From Cognatilysobacter claricitrinus (GTDB lineage: Bacteria > Pseudomonadota > Gammaproteobacteria > Xanthomonadales > Xanthomonadaceae): DNA of 64,000 nucleotides. The stretch spans positions 558,001 to 622,000 of the forward strand of contig NZ_BAAFZV010000001.1 in NCBI RefSeq assembly GCF_045866565.1, written 5' to 3'. Shown here piece by piece: positions 24,237-31,884 of the stretch. The stretch's first letter is position 1, and the number at the start of each line of letters is the position of its first letter. Below the pieces are notes generated by a model, which had not been told where the DNA came from, did no database searches, and saw nothing but the letters and a program-made list of their open reading frames with translations. The translations under genes and the position numbers were made by a program.

Positions 24237-26624
24237 ATGCGTCGCAGCAGCCTCGTCACCGCCCTCGTTCTCGCGGGCCTTGCCCCGCTCGCCCACGCGC
24301 AGTCCGCCCCGCGCATCACCCTCGACCAGGCGATGGCCGACCCGGACTGGATCGGCAATGCGGTGGAACAGGCGTGGTGGTCGTGGGACGGCCAGAACGC
24401 CTACTTCAACCAGAAACGCACCGGCGCGACCATCCGCGACACGTTCCGGCAGCCGATCGCGGGCGGCGCGGCGGCCAGGCTCGACGGCGCGGATCGCGCG
24501 GCCATCGACGGCGACGACCAGACCGTCGACGCGTCCGGCACGCGCATGGCGTTCTCGCGCGGCGGCGACATTTTCGTGCGCGATCTCAAGACCGGCGCGC
24601 TGACCCAGGTCACGCGCACCGACGCCGAGGAATCGCGTCCGCAATGGGGGCCGCAGGGCCAGCTGGTTTTCCGCGCCGGCAACGACTGGTTCGCCTGGCG
24701 CGCCGGCATCGGCGTCGCGCAGGCGTCCGCGCTCAAGACCGAGGACGACCCCGACAAGGCGAAGAAGGACGACGACCTGCGCACGCGCCAGCTGCGCCTG
24801 ATCGACACCCTGCGCACCGACCGCGAGAAGCGCGAGGCCGCGAAGGCGCAGGACAAGACCTGGCGCGCCGCCGACCCCACCGCCGCGCCGCCGACCGCCT
24901 ATCTCGGCAAGGATGTCGAACTGGTGGACAGCGCGTTGTCGCCCGACGGCCGCTGGCTGCTTGCGGTGACGTATCCGAAGGACGCCAACCTCGGCCAGCA
25001 AAGCAAGCTGCCGAAGTACGTCACCGAATCGGGCTACGAGGAAACCGAGGAAGCGCGCACCCGCGTCGGCCGCAACGCACCGGCCGCGCATTCGCTGTGG
25101 CTGGTCGAAACCGCGACCGGCACCGTCACGCCGCTCAAGTTCGACGACCTGCCCGGCATCAAGGCCGATCCGCTCGCCGAGCTGCGCAAGAAGGCCGGCA
25201 AGAAGCCGCTCGACGGCGCGCGCGACGTGCGCATCGAAACCGACGGGGACGGCACCGGCCCGGCCATCCACTGGAGCGACGACGGCCGCGACGCAGCGGT
25301 GCTCGTGCGCGCGGTCGACAACAAGGATCGCTGGATCGCGCAGGTCGACCTGAGCGCGAAAAAGCTGGTCACGCGCGACCGCCTCACCGACGGCGCGTGG
25401 ATCAACTGGGCCTTCAACGACTTCGGCTGGATGCCCGGCGCGAACGGCCGCAACCGCCTGTGGTTCCTGTCGGAGAAGTCGGGTTACTCGCATCTGTATG
25501 TCAGCGACGCGGCGGGCACGTCGCGCGCGCTGACCTCGGGCAAGTGGGAAGTGTCGTCGCCGCACCTCACGCGCGACGGCCGGCGCTTCTACTTCGAATG
25601 TAACCGCAGCTGGCCGGGCGACTACGAAGTCTGTGCGGTCGATGCGAACGGCGGCGACGTGCGCGAGGTGACGAGCCTCGACGGCGTCGAGGACTTCGCG
25701 CTGTCGCCGGACGAATCGAAGCTGCTGGTGCGGCATTCGTCGAGCTACCTGCCGCCGCAGCTCGCGGTGGTCGACGCCAAAGGCGGCGCCGCGCGTGAAC
25801 TCACCGACACGCGGTCCGCGCAGTTCAAGGGCATCGATTTCATCAAGCCCGAGATCGTGCAGATCCCGAGCAAGCACGGCGCCGGCACGATCTGGGGCAA
25901 GTTCTACGGCCCGAAGAACTACGAGGCTGGCAAGGCGTATCCGATCGTGTTCTTCATCCACGGCGCCGGTTACCTGCAGAACGTGCACGCGCGCTATCCG
26001 AATTACTTCCGCGAGCAGATGTTCAACAACCTGCTGGTGGATTCGGGCTACGTGGTGCTCGACATCGATTACCGCGCATCCAGCGGTTACGGCCGCGACT
26101 GGCGCACGGCGATCTACCGCGACATGGGGCATCCGGAGCTCGACGACCATCTCGACGCGCTCGACTGGGCGGTCGCCAACCGCCATGCGGATCGCGACCA
26201 CGCCGGTCTGTACGGCGGCAGCTACGGCGGTTTCATGACGCTGATGGCGCTGTTCCGCGAGCCCGGCACGTTCAAGGCCGGCGCCGCCCTGCGCCCGGTC
26301 ACCGACTGGTCGCAGTACAACCACGAGTACACGTCGAACATCCTCAACACGCCGGAACTCGATCCCGAGGCGTACGCGACGAGCTCGCCGATCGAATACG
26401 CCGCCGGCCTCAAGGACAACCTGTTGATCGCGCACGGCATGATCGACGACAACGTGTTCTTCCGCGATTCGGTGATGCTCACGCAGAAGCTCATCGAACT
26501 GCACAAGGACAAGTGGACGCTGGCGCCGTATCCGCTCGAACGCCACGGCTTCGTGCACGCGGACTCGTGGTACGACGAGTACCGCCGCATCCGCGAACTG
26601 TTCGCGCAGTCGCTCGGCAAATAA
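24237..26624 (+). CDS. Secreted S9 family (DPP IV-like) prolyl oligopeptidase
   Basis: A periplasmic or secreted serine peptidase of 795 residues. It has an N-terminal signal peptide (MRRSSLVTALVLAGLAPLAH, cleavage probably after AHA). A beta-propeller region (about 60-500) with repeated SPDGRWLL/HLTRDGRRFYF blades resembles the DPP IV N-terminal domain. The C-terminal alpha/beta hydrolase has the nucleophile in YGGSYGGFMTL, the aspartate in HGMIDDNVF and the histidine in LERHGF. The length suits dipeptidyl-peptidase-type enzymes. Substrate preference is inferred. ATG 24237 is selected because it starts a classic signal peptide; the open frame further upstream overlaps the divergent oxidase gene. 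Confidence 0.88.
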   Translation: MRRSSLVTALVLAGLAPLAHAQSAPRITLDQAMADPDWIGNAVEQAWWSWDGQNAYFNQKRTGATIRDTFRQPIAGGAAARLDGADRAAIDGDDQTVDASGTRMAFSRGGDIFVRDLKTGALTQVTRTDAEESRPQWGPQGQLVFRAGNDWFAWRAGIGVAQASALKTEDDPDKAKKDDDLRTRQLRLIDTLRTDREKREAAKAQDKTWRAADPTAAPPTAYLGKDVELVDSALSPDGRWLLAVTYPKDANLGQQSKLPKYVTESGYEETEEARTRVGRNAPAAHSLWLVETATGTVTPLKFDDLPGIKADPLAELRKKAGKKPLDGARDVRIETDGDGTGPAIHWSDDGRDAAVLVRAVDNKDRWIAQVDLSAKKLVTRDRLTDGAWINWAFNDFGWMPGANGRNRLWFLSEKSGYSHLYVSDAAGTSRALTSGKWEVSSPHLTRDGRRFYFECNRSWPGDYEVCAVDANGGDVREVTSLDGVEDFALSPDESKLLVRHSSSYLPPQLAVVDAKGGAARELTDTRSAQFKGIDFIKPEIVQIPSKHGAGTIWGKFYGPKNYEAGKAYPIVFFIHGAGYLQNVHARYPNYFREQMFNNLLVDSGYVVLDIDYRASSGYGRDWRTAIYRDMGHPELDDHLDALDWAVANRHADRDHAGLYGGSYGGFMTLMALFREPGTFKAGAALRPVTDWSQYNHEYTSNILNTPELDPEAYATSSPIEYAAGLKDNLLIAHGMIDDNVFFRDSVMLTQKLIELHKDKWTLAPYPLERHGFVHADSWYDEYRRIRELFAQSLGK

Positions 26625-26649
26625 TAAAGGTCGCGAACGCCTGATGCAG

Positions 26650-26678
26650 GACGCCGCCTCCGGGCGGCGTCTTCGTTT
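26650..26678 (+). terminator. Probable intrinsic terminator after the S9 peptidase
   Basis: GACGCCGCC, loop TCCG, GGCGGCGTC, followed by TTCGTTT. The stem is strong and the T run interrupted. It is located 25 bases after the stop codon. Confidence 0.7.
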
Positions 26679-26763
26679 CCGCGTCCCGTGATCGGTTCGC
26701 GGCGATAATGGCGACACGCTATTCGTCGGCCAGATCCGGCGATCGCTTCAGCCTACGGATCCC

Positions 26764-27954
26764 ATGCAAGACGTCGATGTCCTGATCATCGGTGGCGGTG
26801 CCGCCGGCCTCATGTGCGCGTTCACCGCCGCGCGCCGCGGCCTGCGCGTGCAGGTCATCGAGCACGCGAACCGCGTTGGCAAGAAGATCCTGATGTCCGG
26901 TGGCGGGCGCTGCAATTTCACGAACACCGGCACGACGCCCGCGAACTACCTGTCGGGCAATCCGCACTTCTGCAAGTCCGCGCTGGCGCGTTACACGCCA
27001 TGGCATTTCATCGAGCTGGTCGAGCGCCATCGCATCGCCTACCACGAGAAGGAACTCGGTCAGCTGTTCTGCGACGAGTCGTCCAAGCTCATCGTAAAGA
27101 TGCTGATGGACGAGTGCGACGCGGCCGGCGCGCGCGTGCGGACGAATTGCAGCGTCGAACGCATCGAGCACGAAGGCGACCGCGACTTCCGCGTGCACAC
27201 GACGGCCGACATCGTACGTGCGCGAGCGCTGGTCGTCGCCAGTGGCGGCCTGTCGATCCCGAGCATGGGCGCGAGCGGTTTCGGTTATGAGCTCGCGCGA
27301 ACATTCGGCCACACCGTGCTGCCTACGCGCGCAGGTCTCGTACCGCTGACGTTGAGCGGCACGCACCAGGAGCGGTTGGCCGACCTCAGCGGCGTTGCAT
27401 TCCCGGTCACCGTGGAAGCGAACGGCGCCAGCTTCAGCAACCAGATGCTGATCACGCATCGAGGCCTGAGCGGTCCGTCGATCCTGCAGATCTCGTCGTA
27501 CTGGCAGCCGGGCGACGAACTGCTCGTCGACCTGTTGCCCCAGCACGATGCGCATGAGTTCCTGACCTCGCAACGCCACGCGCGGCCTGACGCGATGCTG
27601 CACACCATTCTTTCGGAGGTGCTCCCGAAACGTTTCGCGCAAAGGCTCTGCGATGTGTGGCTGCCCGATCGCCCGATCAAGCAGCTCACGCCGCCGCAGC
27701 TGCGCGACGCCGCCACGCTGCTGCAGCGCTTTCCGATCGTCGCCAGCGGGACCGAGGGCTATCGAACCGCGGAAGTCACGCTCGGCGGTGTCGATACCAA
27801 CGAGTTGTCGTCGACGACGATGGAATCCAGGCGCGTGCCCGGCCTGTACTTCATCGGCGAAGTCGTCGACGTGACCGGCTGGCTCGGCGGCTACAACTTC
27901 CAGTGGGCCTGGGCCGCGGGCGACGCCTGCGGTCGCGCCGTCTGCACGGACTGA
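26764..27954 (+). CDS. BaiN/HI0933-family flavoprotein (NAD(P)/FAD-dependent oxidoreductase)
   Basis: A 396-residue flavoprotein. The FAD-binding Rossmann motif is VLIIGGGAAGLMCAFTAARR. The family signature GKKILMSGGGRCNFTN follows. A second FAD contact, GLYFIGEVVDVTGWLGGYN, lies near the C-terminus with the ending WAWAAGDACGR. This is the HI0933-like family, whose physiological reaction is generally unassigned. The gene is preceded by an 85-base gap. It ends one base before the stop of the convergent LacI-family gene. Confidence 0.85.
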   Translation: MQDVDVLIIGGGAAGLMCAFTAARRGLRVQVIEHANRVGKKILMSGGGRCNFTNTGTTPANYLSGNPHFCKSALARYTPWHFIELVERHRIAYHEKELGQLFCDESSKLIVKMLMDECDAAGARVRTNCSVERIEHEGDRDFRVHTTADIVRARALVVASGGLSIPSMGASGFGYELARTFGHTVLPTRAGLVPLTLSGTHQERLADLSGVAFPVTVEANGASFSNQMLITHRGLSGPSILQISSYWQPGDELLVDLLPQHDAHEFLTSQRHARPDAMLHTILSEVLPKRFAQRLCDVWLPDRPIKQLTPPQLRDAATLLQRFPIVASGTEGYRTAEVTLGGVDTNELSSTTMESRRVPGLYFIGEVVDVTGWLGGYNFQWAWAAGDACGRAVCTD

Positions 27955-27955
27955 G

Positions 27956-28972
27956 TCAGCGACGCGGCGCGACGCCGCTCGAACGCCGCACGCACAGCGT
28001 GTACGGCACATGCAGCATGCGGCCGCTGCCCGGCGTCTGCACCGCGGCCAGCAATTCCAGCGTCGCAAGCCGGCCCATTTCGTGCGTCGGCTGGTGCACG
28101 GTGGTGAGCGGCGGAAAGATCTGCGTCGACATCGGCGTGTCGTCGAAGCCGCAGACGGAGAGATCTTCCGGAACGCGCAGCCCCTGCTCCAGCGCGACCG
28201 AAATCACGCCTGCGGCCATGTCGTCATTGGCGGCGAAGATCGCGGTAGGGCGGCGCTTCTGCGCGAGCAGCTCGCGTGCGGCGCGTGCACCGGATTCGAA
28301 CGAGAACTCGCCCGGCATCAGCAGCGATTCGTCGATGTCGAGCCCCGCGCGCTGCAGCCCGAGCCTGTAGCCGGCGATGCGCCAGCCGGTCGCGCCGTGC
28401 GCGACATGGCCGGAAATGTGTGCGATGCGGCGATGCCCGAGCGATGCGAGGTGCTGGACCATGTCGCAGGCCGCCTGCGTCTCGTCCATGCCGACGCCGA
28501 TGCTGCCGGCGCGATCCTTCGGCGAAATGCACGCGACCGGAATCTGCATTTCCGCGAGGCGCGCGCGCAGTTCGGGGATGTCGGTGATCGGCGGCGTCAG
28601 CACCAGGCCGTCGGGTTGCGAGCGTCGCACCAGGCCTTCGACGCGTTCCAGCAATGCCGGCACGTCGGTCTCGACCGGGCACAGCAGCATCGCGTAGTCG
28701 TTCTGCTCGCAGGCGGCGAGCGCGCCCGACATCACGCCCATCAGGTAGTTGTCGGACGGGTTGTTGTAGAGCAGCGCGACCAGGAACGACTTACTGCCGG
28801 CGAGGCTGCGCGCCGAGAAGTGCGGGATGTAGTTGAGGCGCTTCACCGCTTCGAGCACGCGATCGCGGGTCTCCTCGCGCACGTTCGGCTCGCGGTTGAG
28901 CACGCGCGAGACGGTCTTCATCGAGACCTGGGCGGCCTCGGCGACGTCTTCGATGCGTACTCTCGACACCAT
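27956..28972 (-). CDS. LacI-family transcriptional regulator of the sugar locus
   Basis: 338 residues. The N-terminal helix-turn-helix and hinge run from VRIEDVAEAAQVSMKTVSRV to the hinge region SARSLAGSK. The remainder is a periplasmic-binding-protein-like effector domain ending CVRRSS. ATG 28972 has GGGAG 6 bases upstream. It is divergent from the MFS permease gene, and a palindrome of the type bound by LacI proteins (29122-29135) lies between them. Two further copies lie in the locus and one upstream of zwf. It is therefore the best candidate repressor of the whole set. The inducer is probably glucose or a gluco-oligosaccharide (inferred). Confidence 0.88.
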   Translation of the reverse strand: MVSRVRIEDVAEAAQVSMKTVSRVLNREPNVREETRDRVLEAVKRLNYIPHFSARSLAGSKSFLVALLYNNPSDNYLMGVMSGALAACEQNDYAMLLCPVETDVPALLERVEGLVRRSQPDGLVLTPPITDIPELRARLAEMQIPVACISPKDRAGSIGVGMDETQAACDMVQHLASLGHRRIAHISGHVAHGATGWRIAGYRLGLQRAGLDIDESLLMPGEFSFESGARAARELLAQKRRPTAIFAANDDMAAGVISVALEQGLRVPEDLSVCGFDDTPMSTQIFPPLTTVHQPTHEMGRLATLELLAAVQTPGSGRMLHVPYTLCVRRSSGVAPRR

Positions 28973-29120
28973 TGATCGCTCCCATCGGCCTGCGTTCGGC
29001 CGGCGCTGCCCTGGTTGGCAGGCGACGCGGCGCGGCACAGTGTAATGGCCCCTTCCGGGCAGCCCGGCACGGCATTCCGGAATGGCGATTCCCCGGACGC
29101 CGCCGATCCTACCCGAAAAA

Positions 29121-29149
29121 TTGACAGCGCTATCATCCGGCCAAAGTTT
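29121..29149 (+). promoter_or_regulatory. LacI-type operator and -35 box upstream of the MFS permease
   Basis: The operator is TGACAGCGCTATCA at 29122-29135, one base from a perfect palindrome. TTGACA (29121-29126) is a consensus -35 hexamer that shares the operator's left half. The -10 region (about 29144-29149) is weak. Lying between divergent genes, the site could control both the permease and the regulator itself. Confidence 0.65.
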
Positions 29150-29189
29150 GCGGCAGACTCCGGCCGACCCTCCGCTGGAGACCGTGTCA

Positions 29190-30476
29190 ATGGCTTCGTA
29201 CTCGGCTGCATCGCCCGTCTCGACCACCGACGCGCCCGCGGACACCACGCGTCCGCTGGTGATCGTCACCGTGCTGTTCTTCATGTGGGGATTGCTGACG
29301 TCGCTCAACGACGTGCTGATCCCGCACCTCAAGTCGATCTATACGCTCAACTACACCCAGTCGATGCTGGTGCAGTTCTGCTTCTTCGGCGCGTACTTCC
29401 TGGTATCGCTGCCGGCCGGCGCGTTGATCCGCCGCATCGGTTACCAGCGCGGCGTGGTCACCGGCCTCGCCATCGCGGCGACCGGTTGCCTGCTGTTCTT
29501 CCCCGCGGCACGCAGCGGCTACGCGCTGTTCCTGGTCGCGTTCTTCGTCCTCGCGTCGGGCATCACCATCCTGCAGGTTGCGGCGAATCCCTATGTCACC
29601 GTGCTCGGCGATCCGCGCACCGCGTCGAGCCGGCTCACGCTCACGCAGGCGTTCAACTCGCTCGGCACGACGGTCGGCCCGTACTTCGGCGGTGCGCTGA
29701 TACTCGCCGGCGCGCAAGCGCTGACGCCCGAACGCATCGCGGCGATGGACGACTCGGCGCGCGCGCTTTATCGCAGCACGGAAGCCGCGACCGTACAGGG
29801 TCCATACCTCGGCCTAGCCGCGGCGCTCGCGTTGCTCGCCGTGGTGTTCGCGATCGTGCGACTGCCGCGCATCGCGCACGACGACACGCTGCCCGGCACG
29901 CCGTCCGCATCGATCCTCCGCCATCGCCATCTCGTGCTCGGCGCCGTCGCGATCTTCCTGTACGTGGGCGCTGAAGTGAGCATCGGTTCGCTGCTGGTCA
30001 ACTTCCTCGGCGAGCCGCGTATCGGCAGCCTGCCGGCGGCGGATGCAGCGAAGTACGTCAGCTACTACTGGGGCCTGGCGATGGTCGGGCGTTTCATCGG
30101 CTTCGCCGCGATGCGCCATGTGCGGCCGGGCATCGCGCTGGGCTTCAACGCCGCGATGTCGATGCTGCTGGTGCTCACCGCGACGCTCGGCAGCGGCACG
30201 CTGGCGATGGCGGCGATCATCGGCGTCGGACTGTTCAACTCGATCATGTTCCCGACCATCTTCAGCATGGCGTTGCATCGCCTCGGCGATCTCACCGGCA
30301 AGGGGTCGGGCGTGCTGTGCATGGCGATCGTCGGCGGCGCGATCGTGCCGTTCCTGCAGGGCGCACTGGCCGATCGCGTCGGCCTGCAGCCGTCGTTCTT
30401 CCTGCCGATCGCCTGCTACGCGTTCATCCTGTTCTTCGGGCTGAAGTACGCGCGGCTTTATGAGTACGCGGACTGA
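29190..30476 (+). CDS. FHS-type MFS sugar permease (GluP/FucP/NagP-like)
   Basis: A 428-residue major-facilitator protein with twelve predicted helices. The N-terminal segment VLFFMWGLLTSLNDVLIPHL and the later LQVAANPYVTVLG and LTLTQAFNSLGTTVGPYFGG are typical of the fucose:H+ symporter subfamily, which includes glucose/galactose and N-acetylglucosamine permeases. No amino-sugar genes are nearby and the operon partners are glycoside hydrolases. A glucose-type substrate fits best, feeding glucokinase and the zwf operon. ATG 29190 has GGAG 9 bases upstream. The 3' end overlaps the next gene by 17 bases. Confidence 0.85.
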   Translation: MASYSAASPVSTTDAPADTTRPLVIVTVLFFMWGLLTSLNDVLIPHLKSIYTLNYTQSMLVQFCFFGAYFLVSLPAGALIRRIGYQRGVVTGLAIAATGCLLFFPAARSGYALFLVAFFVLASGITILQVAANPYVTVLGDPRTASSRLTLTQAFNSLGTTVGPYFGGALILAGAQALTPERIAAMDDSARALYRSTEAATVQGPYLGLAAALALLAVVFAIVRLPRIAHDDTLPGTPSASILRHRHLVLGAVAIFLYVGAEVSIGSLLVNFLGEPRIGSLPAADAAKYVSYYWGLAMVGRFIGFAAMRHVRPGIALGFNAAMSMLLVLTATLGSGTLAMAAIIGVGLFNSIMFPTIFSMALHRLGDLTGKGSGVLCMAIVGGAIVPFLQGALADRVGLQPSFFLPIACYAFILFFGLKYARLYEYAD

Positions 30477-31761
30477 CGCGCTGGTCGCCGCGGCGTTCGT
30501 TGCGGCGATCGCGTTACCGACGGTCGCCGCGCCGTCGGTCGTGCGCATCACGCACGACGCGGCCGGTGCCTACCACCTGCAGGTCGACGGCCGTCCGTTC
30601 GTGATCCGTGGCGCCGGCCTGCAGGACGGCAACCATGAAGCGCTGCGCGAACGCGGCGGCAATGCGTTCCGCACCTGGCGTCCCGGCGACGATGCGGACG
30701 CGATGCTCGATCGCGCGCATCGAAACGGCCTGCATGTCGCGCTCGGGCTCGAGGTGGAAAGCGAGCGCCACGGTTTCGATTTCGACGATGACGCCGCTGT
30801 GTCGCGCGAAGTCGATCGCATCCGCGACGAGGCATTGCGTTATCGCGACAAACCAGCGCTGCTGATGTGGATCGTCGGCAACGAGCTCAACCTCGATGCG
30901 AAGAACCCGCGCGTGTGGGATGCGGTGAATCGCATGGCGGCCGCGATCCACGCGGTCGACCCGAACCATCCGGTGATGACCACGCTCGCGGGCATCGATC
31001 CCGCCGTCGTCGCGCAGGTGAAGGCCCGCGCACCGCAGCTCGACCTCATCGGCGTGCAGCTCTATGCCGACATCGCCGGGCTCGACGCGAAGATCCGCCA
31101 ATCAGGCTGGACCGGGCCTTACGTCGTCACCGAATGGGGACCGACCGGGCACTGGGAAAGCCCCGCTACGCCGTGGGGCGCGCCGATCGAGGACGACAGC
31201 GCCGGCAAGGCGACGCTGCTGCGCGATCGCTACCTGCAGGAGATCGCGCCCGACGATCCGCAACGCCTCGGTTCGTTCGTGTTCCTGTGGGGCGCGAAGC
31301 AGGAACGCACGCCGACGTGGTACGGGCTGTTTCTCGACTCGGGCGAATCGACGCCGGCGGTCGACGCTCTGCAGGCGGCATGGACCGGTCGCGCGCCCAC
31401 GAACCGTGCGCCGCTGGTCGCGACCTTGACGATCGATGGCCGCGTGGCATCGAGCGGCGTCGTGCTCGCACCGGGCACATCGCATGCCGCGCATGCGAAC
31501 GTCGACGAACCCGACGGCGACCGCACACAGGCGCGCTGGTACGTGCTCGAGGAAAGCCGCGCCACCTCGACCGGCGGCGATCCCGAAGCACGGCCGACCG
31601 CGATCGACATCGATGCGCAGCCCGTCGACGCCGGTACCGCGCGCTTCGTCGCGCCGACGCACCCGGGCAATTACCGCCTGTTCCTGGAAGTGCGCGACGG
31701 CCGCGGCCACGCCGGCTACGCGAATACGCCGTTCCGCGTCGAAGCACGCACGCCCGACTGA
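30460..31761 (+). CDS. Secreted GH2-like TIM-barrel glycoside hydrolase
   Basis: 433 residues with a signal peptide (about MSTRTDALVAAAFVAAIALP to AA). Residues 30-310 look like a clan GH-A TIM barrel of the GH2 C-domain type. The likely acid/base glutamate is Glu142 in MWIVGNELN and the nucleophile is Glu225 in VVTEWGP. The last about 110 residues form a beta-rich immunoglobulin-like domain. The jelly-roll domain of full GH2 enzymes is missing, so this is a minimal form. It might belong to a related beta-glucanase family, but the exact family and substrate are unclear. The start overlaps the permease end by 17 bases, so translation is coupled. Confidence 0.72.
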   Translation: MSTRTDALVAAAFVAAIALPTVAAPSVVRITHDAAGAYHLQVDGRPFVIRGAGLQDGNHEALRERGGNAFRTWRPGDDADAMLDRAHRNGLHVALGLEVESERHGFDFDDDAAVSREVDRIRDEALRYRDKPALLMWIVGNELNLDAKNPRVWDAVNRMAAAIHAVDPNHPVMTTLAGIDPAVVAQVKARAPQLDLIGVQLYADIAGLDAKIRQSGWTGPYVVTEWGPTGHWESPATPWGAPIEDDSAGKATLLRDRYLQEIAPDDPQRLGSFVFLWGAKQERTPTWYGLFLDSGESTPAVDALQAAWTGRAPTNRAPLVATLTIDGRVASSGVVLAPGTSHAAHANVDEPDGDRTQARWYVLEESRATSTGGDPEARPTAIDIDAQPVDAGTARFVAPTHPGNYRLFLEVRDGRGHAGYANTPFRVEARTPD

Positions 31762-31823
31762 CACCGCGCGCGGTCATGCGGCAGTGCAGCGTGCACGTGC
31801 CGCCGGTCGCCTTCACGCTTCGA

Positions 31824-31838
31824 CTGACAACGCTGTCA
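31824..31838 (+). promoter_or_regulatory. LacI-type operator upstream of the GH3 gene
   Basis: TGACAACGCTGTCA (31825-31838) is identical to the copy upstream of the TonB receptor and differs from the palindromic consensus at one base. CTGACA at 31824-31829 could act as the -35 box. No convincing -10 is visible at the proper distance. It lies 47 bases before the GH3 start. Confidence 0.65.
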
Positions 31839-31884
31839 GGCCAACCGGGCCGACGCGCCACTGCACGCCGCTTCGGAGTTCCAC

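Noticed and set aside
29190..30476. N-acetylglucosamine permease NagP and a nag regulon
   Set aside because: The permease subfamily and TGACA half-sites would allow it, but no nagA, nagB, nagK or chitin-type genes are present; the hydrolases and zwf link favour a glucose-based substrate. Kept only as an alternative.
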